Source: Aselliscus stoliczkanus
Lineage: Eukaryota; Chordata; Mammalia; Chiroptera; Hipposideridae
DNA length: 64,000 bases
Direction: 5' to 3'
Assembly (NCBI GenBank): GCA_033961575.1
Contig: CM066737.1
Coordinates: forward strand, 99,724,709 to 99,788,708
Under the pieces are notes generated by a model. It made no database searches and was not told the DNA's origin. It saw only the letters and a program-made list of their open reading frames with translations. How positions within the stretch are numbered: position 1 is the stretch's first letter; every line of letters begins with the position of its first letter. A program made the translations under genes and the position numbers. Positions 1 to 10,616 of this stretch are shown piece by piece.

Positions 1-405
1 GCTTGGGACGCCAGCGGCCCCGGTTCAGATCCCACATATGAGGGCCAGTGACACTGCCCTCTACAGCTAACAACAGCTCCACCAGGAGCTGGGCTGTGCG
101 AGCCCCGGTGACAGTGTAGGCTGCAGCCCCTGCTGCAGTGGGCTGCCATAGGCTACAGTGAGTGGCCGGCAGCCAGCGTGAGTGGCTGGCAGCCAGTGTG
201 AGCTGCCAAGAGCCGCTGTGAGCGGCCATCCAGAGGCCGGCGACCAATCTGCCTCACCTGCAATGATAATACCAACATGGGCCAGTGAAGCAACATCCTC
301 CACAACTAGACTGAAGAACAAAAGGACAGCAACTGGTCTGTTCCCCTTCCCCAAGTCCCCAATGCTGTTCCCCTCCCCCAATTCCCCAAAAAAAATCTTA
401 AAAAA
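1..405 (+). repeat. Long chimeric tRNA/Ves-type SINE (window edge cuts its head)
   Basis: Starts within the tRNA-like head (GCCAGCGGCCCCGGTTC, B-box-like), passes through AGGGCCAGTGACACTGCCCTC, then an internal body with repeated GAGTGGCCGGCAGCCAGCGT-like units, then a Ves-like tail (CCTCCACAACTAGACTGAA..., CTGTTCCCC, AATTCCCC). The tail identifies a bat SINE family. Its position inside L1 sequence is consistent with retroposition. Confidence 0.8.
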
Positions 406-549
406 AAAAAGGAAAGTGAAAAGACAACCCACAGAATGGGAGAGAATATGTGTAAATCACATATCTGATAAGAGACTTATATCTACAATATATGAACTTT
501 TACAACTCAATAATAAAAAGACAAATACCCAGTTTAAAAATGGCAAAAG

Positions 550-653
550 GGCGGACCGGCTGAGTGGCACAGAGGTTAAGCCAGCGGCCCAGGTTCAGGT
601 CCCACATATGAGGGCCAGTGACACTGCCCTCAAAAAATAAAATAAAAATAAAA
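550..653 (+). repeat. Short tRNA-like SINE, anticodon-stem part deleted
   Basis: Head GGACCGGCTGAGTGG, then directly TTAAGCCAGCGGCCC, so the anticodon-arm region is missing, then ...GACACTGCCCTC and an A-rich tail. Flanked by AAAAATGGCAAAAG on both sides, a target-site duplication (TSD) in L1. Confidence 0.85.
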
Positions 654-666
654 AAATGGCAAAAGA

Positions 667-790
667 GAGCTGGCTGAGTAGCGCGGTGGTTAAGCACTGG
701 CTTCGGAAGCCAGCGGCCCCGGTTTGAGTTCCACATATGAGGGCCAGTGACACTGCCCTCCAGAAAATAAATAAATTTTTAAAAATAAAG
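667..790 (+). repeat. Short tRNA-like SINE
   Basis: Full-length head (TGGCTGAGTAGCGCGGTGG) to GACACTGCCCTC plus AAATAAATAAA tail. The hairpin CTGGC-TTCGGAA-GCCAG resembles a tRNA anticodon arm. Second of three copies at the same L1 site. Confidence 0.88.
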
Positions 791-808
791 GAAAAGTGGC
801 AGAAGGAT

Positions 809-918
809 GGGCTGGACGAGTGGGGCAGTGGTTAAGAGCTGAATTGGGACGCCAGCGGCCCCGGTTCGGATCCCACATAGGAGGGCCAGTGACAATGCTC
901 TCTAAAAAGAAAAAAAAA
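809..918 (+). repeat. Short tRNA-like SINE
   Basis: Third copy of the cluster: GGGCTGGACGAGTGG to GACAATGCTCTC plus A-tail. Downstream AAATGGCCAAAGG repeats the target seen before the first copy. Confidence 0.87.
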
Positions 919-1552
919 TGGCCAAAGGATCCAAATGGACATTTAGAAGTTATATAAATAGCAAATAAGCACATAACATGATGCTCAATTACATTAATCA
1001 TCAGGGAAATGCAAATCAAAACCACAATGAGATACCACTTCTCTAGATACGCCCACTAGGATGGGTATATTTAAAAAGACAATAAGCAGCATTGGTGAGG
1101 ATGTGGAGAAATTGGAACCCACATACACTGCTGGTGGGAAAGTCAAGTAGTGGAACCACTTTGGAAAACACTGGCACTTTCCCCAAAGGCTACACATAGA
1201 GTTGCCATATGACCCAGAAATCCTATTCCTAGGTATCTATCCAATGACAAATGAACACCTCTGTCCACACATTGTATGGTTCCATGTATATGAAATTTCC
1301 AGAGTAGGCAAATCTATAGAGACAGAAAGTAGATTGGTGGTTGCCTAGGACTGAGAGGTGTTGGGAGAGGGGTGTGTGGAGAGTGACTGGTAATGGATAC
1401 TAGGGTTTTTTTTGGGGGGAGTGATGAAAATGTTCTAGAACTGATTGTGATGGCTGCTCAACTCTCAATATACTAGACACCACTTAAATGGGTGAATTGG
1501 ATGGTTTGTAAATCATATCTCAATAAAACTTATTTAATATAAAAAAGCAAAA

Positions 1553-1870
1553 ACCTGGTGACAATGTCCCGTGCATTCTATCTTTTAAATATAAGTACTA
1601 TTTGCAGTAGTAATACTACTTTTTAATAAGTGGGCCTATGATTATGAGGTAAGATCCAGAGTAAAGATTCCTGTGGGTTCATAACATTTCATAAATGCGA
1701 CAGGCCGCCTACTTGGAGTCTATTTTCCAGGCAAATAAAATGTGCTGCTCTTCCGTCCCGGTGCTTTGTCAAGTTCACAGTGAAAGGACGAACCGGCCTC
1801 CAGGACTGCGCTCAGGAGGCCACGCTGTTAGCGACAGGGGATAAGGAGTGTTTTGTTGTTGTTGTTGTTG
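1553..1870. other. Unassigned sequence upstream of promoter
   Basis: No gene, clear repeat or strong regulatory motif recognised. GC content rises towards 1800. Confidence 0.5.
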
Positions 1871-1962
1871 TTTTTGAGGGCAGTGTCACTGGCCCTCACA
1901 TGTGGGACCGGGGCCGCTGGCATCCCAAGCCGCGCCCAACCGCCGCGCCACTCGGCAGGCCC
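1871..1962 (-). repeat. Short SINE, antisense, nearest repeat to promoter
   Basis: TTTTTGAGGGCAGTGTCACT at its + strand left end and CCACTCGGCAGGCCC at its right end mark an antisense copy. Flanked by AAGGAGT on both sides. It ends about 190 bp before the CpG-rich promoter block. Confidence 0.88.
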
Positions 1963-2149
1963 AAGGAGTTTTAAAGTAAGCGCCGTCTCATCTCAATTCT
2001 GGATTAAAACTACAGGTCTATTTAGTTTGGAATTGAATAGTTTACACCGGGACCAGCGCTTTGGGAGATTTTTTTTTTACTCTGCTTGAAAAGCCTCAAA
2101 TGGTTTTGAGAAAAACAAAAGTTGGTCAGGCTGGAAAGATGGCAAGAAC

Positions 2150-2840
2150 AAAATGCGGAAATTCATGAACCCGCTCTTCTGGGGTCGCTGCCTGGGGGAG
2201 GCGGCAGGGGGCACCCTGCCCTCTCCTGCCCCGCCGCCCCTCCCAGGTGTCCCCGCTCCCCCTGACGTCCTTAGCCCCCGCCTCTCTCTCCCGGGCCTTC
2301 AAAGGGCGCAAGGGGGCGGTGGGGTTCGAGCTTCCGCCCGCAGCCCAGGGGTCCCGCTATCACCTGACGGCCGCGGGGCCTCTACCGCGAGCTGGCCCGC
2401 AGCTCCCCTCCGGCGCCTCAGGAGCAGGTGTCCGGACCTTTTAGTCAAGCGCAGCCGCCAGGCACTAGCGCGGAGCGGCCACATGGAGAGCGACGGTGGG
2501 AGTATCCCGGCTGGGGCTCTCGGGGAGGCGGCCGAGTCCCCTGAGAGCCCGCTGCCGCCGGGGGGAGAGGGCGTGGCGGGGCTGGCGGGGCCGGGGGAGC
2601 CCGACGGCTCGGCCCAGAGCGCGGGGGGTAAGGGCAGTCCGCGGCGGGCTCTGCGAGCGGTATACGTGTGCAGCGACAAGCCGCATGGCGGCGCTGCCGG
2701 CGGCCCTGAAGTGGGGGCGCAACACTGCCTGCTGCGGGCCTGCGAGGCTCAGGGCGCCCACCTCACCTTCGTGCCCTTCGGGGGGCTCGATTTCGGAGAG
2801 ACGGCCGTGCTCGACGCCTTCTACGACGCAGGTGAGGCCA
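2150..2840 (+). promoter_or_regulatory. MAP3K15: CpG-rich promoter and 5'UTR of MAP3K15
   Basis: A sharply GC- and CpG-rich block in an otherwise AT-rich window surrounds exon 1. Visible elements are a GC-box-like GGGGGCGGTGGGG near 2311-2325 and a partial CRE, TGACGTCC, at 2263-2270. I see no TATA box at a convincing place, as is usual for CpG-island promoters. The transcription start cannot be fixed from sequence. Repeats stop at about 1962, roughly 190 bp upstream, so the core promoter is repeat-free. Confidence 0.75.
2483..2831 (+). CDS. MAP3K15: MAP3K15 exon 1 (residues 1-116 and first base of 117)
   Basis: First coding exon. It encodes a low-complexity Gly/Pro/Ala/Glu-rich N-terminus (about residues 1-50), then RRALRAVYV, the QHCLLRACEAQGAHLTFVPFG stretch and LDFGETAVLDAFYDA, which begins the thioredoxin-binding region shared by ASK1-3. 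The start at MESDGGS is chosen by family resemblance. The frame remains open upstream to an ATG at 2153, so sequence alone does not exclude a longer N-terminus. Context at the chosen ATG is only moderate (C at -3, G at +4). The exon ends ...GACGCAG with donor GTGAGG at 2832; the last base G joins AT of exon 2 to make Asp117. CpG use is far higher than in the other exons, as expected inside a CpG island. Confidence 0.93.
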
Positions 2841-3146
2841 GTGTCCTCTTCACCCCTATCCCACTCCTGCCTGCTTTCCTTACCCTCACACACGCCATGG
2901 CACCGGTTCTTCCCCATCCTAGCGTCCCCTTACGCTTTCGACAGCACGGCCCTACCTTTGGGGGAGGGGAGAATGGGTAGCCATTTTACCATTTTACAGA
3001 CAGTAAAACAGATGCCACCGTCACTTTACACCTCTTTATTATGCTCCAGTCTCCTTAAACATCAGATAACCCACGAAACAGCCTATAACCCAGATAATGC
3101 TGAGCACCCCCGGCCCACCAGTCATCCAACTTTTACTTGCTCACGC

Positions 3147-3259
3147 TTTTTTTTTTTTTTTTTTTTGAGGGCAGTGTCACGGGCCCTCATATGTGGGACC
3201 AAACCGGGGCTGCCGGCTTCCCAAGCCAGCGCTTAACCACCGCGCCACTCGGCCGGCCC
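3147..3259 (-). repeat. Short SINE, antisense
   Basis: Poly-T, GAGGGCAGTGTCAC, to CCACTCGGCCGGCCC. TSD TTACTTGCTCAC at about 3133 and at 3260. Confidence 0.92.
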
Positions 3260-3290
3260 TTACTTGCTCACTCTTGCATGTCCCTTACAG

Positions 3291-3440
3291 CAGTGGGTCC
3301 CCACACTGACTACACGTTAGAATCACCTGGGGAGCTTCCAAAACTCCTATGCCGAGACTGTATCCCAGACCCATGCCTTCAGCATCGCAGGCCTGAGATC
3401 CTTTAAATGCTTCCCAAGTGACTGCATTCGCAGTCACAGT
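3291..3440. repeat. hAT-type nonautonomous DNA transposon remnant
   Basis: Begins CAGTGGGTCCCCACACTGACT and includes TTAGAATCACCTGGGGAGCTT, the classic mammalian hAT-Charlie-type internal sequence, ending near TCACAGTGG. Family name not assigned. Confidence 0.6.
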
Positions 3441-3477
3441 GGGAATGGGTGTGTTACAATTGAGGGTGTGTGTGTAC

Positions 3478-3493
3478 GGGGGGGGGGGGGGGG
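3478..3493 (+). repeat. Poly-G run of 16
   Basis: Uninterrupted G tract following a GTGTGTGTGT stretch in intron 1. Possible quadruplex former or sequencing-difficult site. Confidence 0.85.
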
Positions 3494-4745
3494 CGCCTCT
3501 TAGAAATGCCTCAGTGTTCTTTTGCATACTTTAATTCCTGTCCCCAGCATACGCTGATGGTGCTGTACCACCAGTGTGACAGATTCTATCCCATAATGCA
3601 CAAGCATTCGGAGATCAGGGTCTCCTCCGTTGCTGAAATGGAAGTCTAGGTCTCTAAGCTTATTGTAGTAAGTGTGCCATAAAACCCAGCCTTAAAAATC
3701 AATACCTTTGGTTGGCAAGAGTTTCTCCAGGTGTGGACCAGACTGTTGCTTGGCTCTTTTCCTTACCAACCCTTTCGGATCGATGTGACAAACCTCTGGG
3801 ACTTGCGTGACACTCATAAGCCTTGTTTTCGACACTGATTACCTGGGAGTCCTTGTGCCTTGGTTTCTCCACTGGTCAAACAAGTAACTGCCTACCCTAA
3901 GCCTGGAAGCAAATGGGAAGGTAAACTGGGAGTTTCTGTAACACACCTGCCACACCATCCCAAAGTAGTAAGCCGGGTTTATCACCAGTTCATCCTTTGC
4001 CCAAGGTACACTGATCTGCAGAGCAAATCCTCACCAGCTGGAAGTGGGGTGGGGTGTCAGGCTTATTCAAACAAGTCGCAGCTGAGCTGGTGGAAAACAG
4101 TCTTGACATTTCTGACCACTCTTTAAAACAACATCTTTTTAAAAAGTTGTTCAGGAGCCCACTTCACCTGCAACCCCTCCACGACTTGGTTTTCTCGTTT
4201 CTCTTTGTTCTCCATCGAAATTGGAGTTGAACACTCGTCTCTGAACCGTTAAATGTCCCTTTTGCCATGAGGCACCAATGTAGCCTCCTGCCTGCTGGTG
4301 CCAGCTCTGAAAAATTGGTATGCTGTGGCTTTGCATCTCTGGGGTGGTGTGGTGTATGTGGGTAACATGCCTTCATCTCCTAACAGGATCCTTCCTTCTG
4401 GTTGGGTGTGAAGGTTCAATCAGAAACCTTGGGCTTTCAGAGGTATGCAACAGGGTCCAGACTGCCCAGAATTTATTACTGCATCCTGTACCTCCTCTGA
4501 TTGACCTTTGCCTGGTCTTGAATAGATCATTTTTCAGTAGATCATTTAAAAATTTTAACTAAGGTTCTTTTCATAGGTTTGATAAAGGCTACACATCTCC
4601 AATACGTGGGTTTATGGAGTAAACAGACGATACCCCCTCCCCACCACCTCTCTTGACTCCCTGATCTCTACCACTCAGTTTTTTGGCATTGCCACCCTAA
4701 AGATACCAATCTGTCACTTCGGCTTCTTTATAAAAGTTCTAAAAC
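3494..4745. other. Intron 1 sequence without identified elements
   Basis: No exon, RNA gene or recognisable repeat found. Short open frames here have no family signature. Confidence 0.5.
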
Positions 4746-4747
4746 CA

Positions 4748-4922
4748 CTCTGTTCAGTATGGTAGCCACTAACCACAAGTGGCAATTTACATTTAAACTA
4801 GTTAAAATGCGATCAGATAAAGCTAGTTCCCTATTTGCACTAGCCACATTTCAAGTGCTCAACAGGCACAGTGAAGAGAGCATTTCCCTCATCACGGAAG
4901 GTCCCACTGGACAGTGCTGTTC
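4748..4922. repeat. hAT-like nonautonomous transposon remnant
   Basis: CTGTTCAGTATGGTAGCCAC at the left and GGACAGTGCTGTTC at the right form imperfect terminal inverted repeats around an AT-rich centre with CACATTTCAAGTGCTCAA, typical of a mammalian hAT-type nonautonomous element. Confidence 0.65.
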
Positions 4923-5244
4923 TAGAAAAATGCCTGTGAGAGAGGGGAACTATTGACCTGGCCCAAGTGTGTTTTAGGGAGCATCATAGATGTGAAACTT
5001 AAGCACTTTCTATCTCCTGTTCTCATAAGTCAGGGCTGGGGTGGGTTGTGCTTCCCATCTCCGTGTGCAGGTTTATGTGGTCCTGTGTGGGTCTAAATTG
5101 TAGATTACATGTCACCAGTGCCTGGGTGACTTGATGGGCTGCAGGAGAGCCCCAGGCAGGCCTTCACCCTAAGTGAGAAAAGTGGAAGCTGTTGTGAAAG
5201 AAAACTGCCATGGACCATGATAGGGGGCGGGGGGAGCAGCTCAT

Positions 5245-5960
5245 TGGCTTTTTTTTTTAATTGTGGTAAAATATGCATAAGAAAAAATTTGCCATTTTTA
5301 ACCATTTTAAGTGTGTATGTATTTCAGCGGCATTAACTACATTTCCACTGTCATGCAATCATCACCAATATCCATTTCCAGAATGATTTCATCATCCCAA
5401 ATGGAGACTCTGCACCCCTTCACAATAACTTGCCATTCCTCCCTGCCCGCAGGCCCTGGTGACCACCGCTTGGTTTTCCATCTATATCAATTTGCCTGCT
5501 CTAGATCCTTCATACAAGTAGAATCATACAGTATTTGTCTTTTTGTGTCTGGCTTATTTCACTTAGCGTAATGTCTTGAAGGTTCATCCATGTTGTAGCA
5601 TATGTTGGAATGCCCCTTTTAAGGCTGATACTCCATTGTATGCATATACTGTTATGTTTTTTTTCTTTTTTTTTTTGAGGGAAGTGTCACTGGCCCTCAT
5701 ATGTGGGACTGAACCAGGGCCGCTGGCGTACTAAGCCAGCACTTAACCACTGCGCCACTCTGCCGGCCCTGTTATGTTAACCCATGCATCTGTCCATGGG
5801 CATTTGGGCTGTTTCCACCTTCAGGTTATTATGAATAATCCTGTAATGACCATGGGCATGCAAATCTCTGTTGGACTCTCTGCTTTTACTTTTTGGGTAG
5901 ATACCCAGATGTGTAATTGCTGGGTCATATGGTAATTCTGTTTAATTTTTTGAGGGATGC
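5245..5960 (-). repeat. L1 3' end, antisense, with SINE inserted
   Basis: Poly-T at 5250, AATTGTGGTAAAATATGCAT (antisense 3'UTR), TTCATCCATGTTGTAGCATA, to GGGTCATATGGTAATTCTG. This is the antisense of the L1 3' region. Confidence 0.82.
5657..5769 (-). repeat. Short SINE, antisense, inside L1
   Basis: Poly-T then GAGGGAAGTGTCACTGG to CCACTCTGCCGGCCC. TSD CTGTTATGTT on both sides. Confidence 0.92.
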
Positions 5961-6780
5961 CTCATTCACTTTTAGCAGAGGCAGTGTCCATCTTTGTGTG
6001 CCCATAGACGTACCAGCTTTTATTTTATTGTTCTTTAGCATCCATCATCCATCTTCAAAGATAAGAATCTTGAATTCGGTAGAACTATCAAATTCAACAA
6101 GTGAGGGTCAATCACTCAGTTATTTCCAGTATTTGGAGAATAAAACATGTCTTCTTCTTTTTTTTTCCTAGAAGAACTGCCTTCTTCTGGATATGCCTTG
6201 AGTCCTTTTGTTGAAGTGCCCATTTCTCCACTTGAACAGAATTCATAGTCATGGCTTCAGCTAACTTACTGTGTGTGTGGAGTGTATTTACACAGTGCAG
6301 CCTCCTCTCCTTGTTCAAGTACATGCGGTGTCTCCCTCTTGCAGGTTATCAGGGCTTGTAAACCTATCAAAGACTGAGACATCCTGCAGGAAGGAAACCG
6401 GTCTAACTCTGTCTCATGCATTCCAGAACACTTGACCATGGAAGCTCTATTCTCCCAGAATGCTATGATTGAATACACTTATCATGCTATCAAATCTTAA
6501 ACTGAGATCTGCTTTAGTAGAATACAATGCATTTATCTCCTGGGAGTGCACCATATTATTGATGTAGGTTTACTCTCCATTTGTCTGGTGGTTAGTTATT
6601 GACCCGTCTAAGGGCCTCACCTACATGCTATTTGCAACCTTTTTGCCTTAGCTATTAACTACTCAAATGTCAAGAATAGCCCCTTTGATGGAACCCTGTC
6701 CCTAACTGCCCTGGGGTGGAAGTTATCTTCCCCTACCTGTGTTGACTGGCTCGGCCTAACTGCCCTCCTCTCTGAGCCTC
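5961..6780. other. Intron 1, nothing identified
   Basis: No exon or classified repeat recognised over this stretch. Confidence 0.45.
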
Positions 6781-7205
6781 ATTTTTTTTTTAAAGATTTT
6801 ATTGGGGAATTAGGGGAGGGGAACAGACAAGTTGCTGTCCTTTTGTTTTTCAGTCTAGTTGTGGAGGACATAGCTTCACTGGCCCATGTTGGTATCATCA
6901 TTGCGCTCTTCTCAGGTGAGGTAGATAGGTCACCGGCCTCTGGACCGCCACTCACAGTGGCTCTTGGCAGCTCACACTGGCTGCCGGCCACTCATGCTGG
7001 CTGCCGGCCACTCACTGTAGCCTATGGCAGCCCACTGCAGCAGGGGCTGCAGTTATGCCATGCCGGGGACTCACAGCAGCCCAGCTCCAGGTGGAGCTGT
7101 TGTTAGCTGTCGAGGGCAGTATCACTGGCCCTCATATGAGGGATCCGAACCAGGGCTGCTGGCATCCCAAGCCAGCTCTTAACCAGCACACCATTCGGCC
7201 GGCCC
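6781..7205 (-). repeat. Long chimeric SINE, antisense
   Basis: From TTTAAAGATTTTATTGGGGAA through the antisense Ves-like tail, the CTGGCTGCCGGCCACTCA tandem body, to ATTCGGCCGGCCC. TSD GAGCCTCATTT on both sides. Confidence 0.88.
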
Positions 7206-7225
7206 ACTCGGAGCCTCATTTAAAT

Positions 7226-7288
7226 GCTACTTTCGGGCCAGCCGAGTGGCTCAGTTGGTTAAGAGCTCGCTCAAGAGTGTGAGCTGAT
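7226..7288 (+). repeat. Ves-type SINE head, truncated
   Basis: GGGCCAGCCGAGTGGCTCAG then TTGGTTAAGAGCTCGCTC, a different tRNA-like head from the short SINE; cut at its 3' side by the next SINE. Confidence 0.6.
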
Positions 7289-7405
7289 AGGCCGGCCAAG
7301 TGGTGCGGTGCTTAAGCGCTGGCTTGGGAAGCCAGCGGCCCTGGTTCGGTTCCGCATGTGAGGGCCAGTGACACTGTCCTCAAAAAATAAAAAATATAAA
7401 AAAAA
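7289..7405 (+). repeat. Short SINE, sense
   Basis: GGCCGGCCAAGTGGTGCGGT to GACACTGTCCTC plus an A-rich tail; abuts the Ves head. Confidence 0.88.
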
Positions 7406-7457
7406 GAAAGAAATACAGGTATAAATACAGGTATATAACTTTCCTCCTCTCTGAGCC

Positions 7458-7964
7458 TAATTTTTTTTTAAAGATTTTGTTGGGGAATCGGGAGGGGAAT
7501 AGTGTTGGGGAATTGGGGAAGGGGACCGGCCAAGTTGTTGTTCTTTAATCTTCATTGTGGAGGGCGCCAGTTGCCATCTGGCTTCCTGTCGGCAGCTCAT
7601 GGCCTCTAAGCTCAAGGTGCTGTGTTCAATTTTAGTTGTGGGTGGGCGTAGCCACCATCCCATGCAGGAGTCGAACCAGCAGCCTTGTTGTTAAAAGCAC
7701 ACACTCTATCCACGGAGCCATCCGGGCGGCAGCTCAGCTGAAGGTGCTGAGTTCAGTCTTAGTTGCGCGTGGGCATAGCCCACCATTGAACAGGTAATCT
7801 TGTTTTTACACCAGATGAGCCATCCTGCCACCTGTTGGCAGCTCAGCGACAGCTCAGCCTGGGCGCAGCATCACTGGCCCATGTGGGAATCGAACCATCG
7901 GCCCTGTTGCTCAGAGCTTGCCCTCTAATCCAACTCTTAACCAACTGAGCCACTCAGCTGGTCC
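7458..7964 (-). repeat. Ves SINE or Ves-like composite, antisense
   Basis: Tail antisense (AAAGATTTTGTTGGGGAAT, repeated) followed by CTTCATTGTGGAGGGCGCC and repeated GGCAGCTCA units, ending in GAGCCACTCAGCTGGTCC, the antisense Ves head. Several internal GGCAGCTCAG repeats suggest a dimeric or extended copy. Confidence 0.7.
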
Positions 7965-7996
7965 CTATCCAGCTCCTGTTTAGAGTAACTCTCATT

Positions 7997-8106
7997 GGGC
8001 CGGCTGAGTGGCGCGTTGGTTAAGCACTGGCTTCAGAAGCCAGCGGCCCCGGTTCGGGTCCCACATATGAGGGCCAGTGACACTGCCCTCAAAAAAAAAA
8101 AAAAAA
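7997..8106 (+). repeat. Short SINE, sense
   Basis: GGGCCGGCTGAGTGGCGCGT to GACACTGCCCTC and 16-18 A. Anticodon-like loop TTCAGAA. TSD approximately AATAACTCTCA. Confidence 0.92.
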
Positions 8107-9335
8107 GAATAACTCTCAGTGGACCCAGATGACACTTGGTTTCTCCTGTTGAGATGAAACAAAATGTGTTTGGTGCCCTCAATAGGAAATCAGAATGTGG
8201 TTTTCTGTAGAAACCATGTGGAAAATGGCGACCAGGCATAGGTAGAGTGCGATTGCGATTTTCTTAAGAAATAAGATACTGCATCCTAACGACACTTTTC
8301 TGGGTCTGGAACTTTCTCCTCAGTGGTACATACCTAATAGAAGAGACTAGAACTCACACTGCACACACAGGAATGGAAACAGTGCTTTGAGTTGTGTGCT
8401 GGGAATACTGGTTCTTTTGGTTTGTCCACGTTTTCTGTAATGCATATTTTCTATAATGTGAATTTCTTTTAAACAAGCGCAGTAGGAGGTTAAAGATGCA
8501 TTTGTAACTCAGAAGCCTTCGCTGTGTCACTGTGTTGGAGACAGGGGCTTGGTGTGCTCAGGCCCAGGACTTTGTTCCCAGGGACCAGACCACATGACCC
8601 CTGCACGGACCTCAGCAGTCCTTTGTCGGACCTGGTTCCTGGCCTGCCCATGAGGGCTCTTCCCTGAGCCTTCTTCCTTTCAAGCTGCTGTTACTGCTAC
8701 TGACTCAGCACTGAGCCTGGAACTTTCCTCAACTCTTAGTCACGCTGTCTGACTGATGGAAGACGCATTGCACTTGCAGCATTTAACTGCGGCATTGCTG
8801 TTTAAGCCTCGAGTGCCTTTTAGGGGTGATAGATCTTTGTGGTCTGGTCGGCTACTAGGGTACTGGCTGTGTATTAAAGATTTGTTACCGGGGCAAAATG
8901 TGTTTTCAGTTCCCAGCAGTCAACTTATAAATATATTTTTGGAATACAAGCCATAAGTTATTTTTTAAAGCCTCCTATGTATCAGGCTTTGAGATAGTCG
9001 CTGTTTAAATCCTGGCCAAATAATATAGGTTGGGGAGGACTGAACTTCTGCAAAGCAAGCTGGAAAACTTAGGTTTCCCAATACCTTGCACAGGTTTTGG
9101 GTGATTGGGTATGATGGGGTGTGGCAAAAACGCCTGCAGTCCTTGGGGTTTGGTTGGCGGTGGCAAGTTGCAGTGCAGAAAGGAGTTGAGCGGTGGACCT
9201 TGGCAGGAAGCGGAGTTCACCCAGGAATCGGGGTCTGTGGGGAGGCAGCCCAGGGGCCAGGCAGAATTGGACACAGAGTGGAGGGGAGAGAGAAGGTGGT
9301 GGAGACAAGCAGGAGCATTAGATGTAGATTGATTT
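8107..9335. other. Intron 1, nothing identified
   Basis: No exon or classified repeat recognised; overlapping open frames near 9005-9442 lack any family signature. Confidence 0.45.
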
Positions 9336-9429
9336 TTTTCCCTCAATTTTTTTTTATTATGGAAAACTTCAAGCATGTGCATTACCCACCATCAACAATT
9401 GTTAACGTTCTAACATTCTGCCACTTTTT

Positions 9430-9573
9430 AAAAATTTTTTAGCTGAGCCATCCTGCCACCTGTTGGCAGCTCAGCAGCAGCTCAGCTCAGGCGGGGCATC
9501 GAACCGCCGTTGCTCAGAGCTCAGCTCGCACTCTTGAGCGAGCTCTTAGCCAACTGAGCCACTCAGCTGGCCC
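9430..9573 (-). repeat. Ves-type SINE, antisense, truncated
   Basis: GAGCCATCCTGCCACCTGTT, GGCAGCTCAGCAGCAGCTCA, ending GAGCCACTCAGCTGGCCC. TSD CTGCCAC on both sides. Confidence 0.75.
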
Positions 9574-10467
9574 TCTGCCACCTTTATTTCTTCTTTAACT
9601 CTACCCATTCCCCACCTCATACTTGATTATACTTTTAAACATTTCAATGTAAAATGTGTATACATTGAAATGCACAAATCTTAGCTGTACAACTTGGAGG
9701 AATGGCTGAATCCCTGTAACCAAACCCACCACATTAAAGTTTCCATCTGCCCAGAAAGTTCCCTCATGTCCTGTCCCCCTCATTCTCACCTCCACTCCCA
9801 TGCCTGGCTCCAGAAAATAATGGATAGGCTGTCACTATAGATTAAATTTGCCTTTTCTAGAGTTTTCTATAAGTGGACTCATACAGTGAATACTCCAGGG
9901 TCTGGCTGGCTTCCTTTGAGCAGCATGATGTTTTGGAGATTGATCCGTATTGTTGCATGTACCAGTAGTTTGTTCCTTTTTAATGCTCTGTACTATTCCA
10001 TTGCACGAATATACCAGTTGGTTTAGCCATTCTCTTGAAGGGCATTCAGGGTATTCTCAGTTGGGGCTATTACAAATAAAGCTGCTGTGAACATTTATCT
10101 GTAGGCCTTTTGGGGGCAAATGTTTTCATTCCTCGTGGGTAAATACCTAGGAGTGGAATGGTTGGATTGAAGGGTAGATATATGTGAAACTATATAAGAA
10201 ACTTACAAACCTTTTCCCAAAGCGGTTCCACCGTTTTACATTCCTAGCACCCATGTGCAAGCTTTCCGGTGGCTTCCCGTCCTCCCCAGCATTCTGTATT
10301 AGTGAGGTTTTCGATTTTGGCCTTGTGAGTGGGTGGTGTAGTGCTCTGTCATCCTGGTTTTAATTCACCTTTCTCTGATGATTAATGATGCTGAGCACCT
10401 TTGTATGTGCTTTTTGGCCATATCTCCCTTTGTAAGATGTCTGTTCAAGCCATTTACCCATTTACTT

Positions 10468-10567
10468 GGGGGCCGGCCGAGTGGCGCGGTGGTTAAGCGC
10501 TGGCCTGGGAAGCCAGCGGCCCCGGTTCAGTCCCATATATGAGGGCCAGTGACACTGCCCTCAAAAA

Positions 10568-10614
<47 letters not shown>

Positions 10615-10616
10615 AA
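10468..10616 (+). repeat. Short SINE with (AAAT)n tail
   Basis: GGGGCCGGCCGAGTGGCGCG to GACACTGCCCTC, then about 12 AAAT units (about 10563-10613). TSD TACCCATTTACTT on both sides. Confidence 0.93.

Larger units (their letters stand above)
410..1552 (+). repeat. L1 3' part, sense, interrupted by three SINEs
   Basis: Sequence from 410 to 548 and from 917 to 1552 reads as the end of L1 ORF2 and its 3'UTR (AAATGCAAATCAAAACCACAATGAGATACCA-type region, the CTGGTGGGAA region, AGACAGAAAGTAG, ending in AATAAAACTTATTTAATATAAAAAA). Three short SINEs sit between the two halves. Coding capacity is lost. Confidence 0.8.

Noticed and set aside
182..640. 152-codon + strand open frame
   Set aside because: Lies wholly in SINE and L1 sequence; its peptide recurs in other SINE copies on either strand.
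2299..2917. Minus-strand frames of 126 and 150 codons opposite exon 1
   Set aside because: GC-rich shadows of the MAP3K15 frame; no recognisable protein.
2496..3236. 246-codon + strand frame overlapping exon 1
   Set aside because: Different frame from the MAP3K15 protein; Arg/Pro-rich shadow that runs into intron 1 and a SINE.
7226..7400. tRNA gene candidates in SINE heads
   Set aside because: Arms are imperfect, the copies end in GACACTGCCCTC plus A-tail and recur about 40 times, so they are SINEs.
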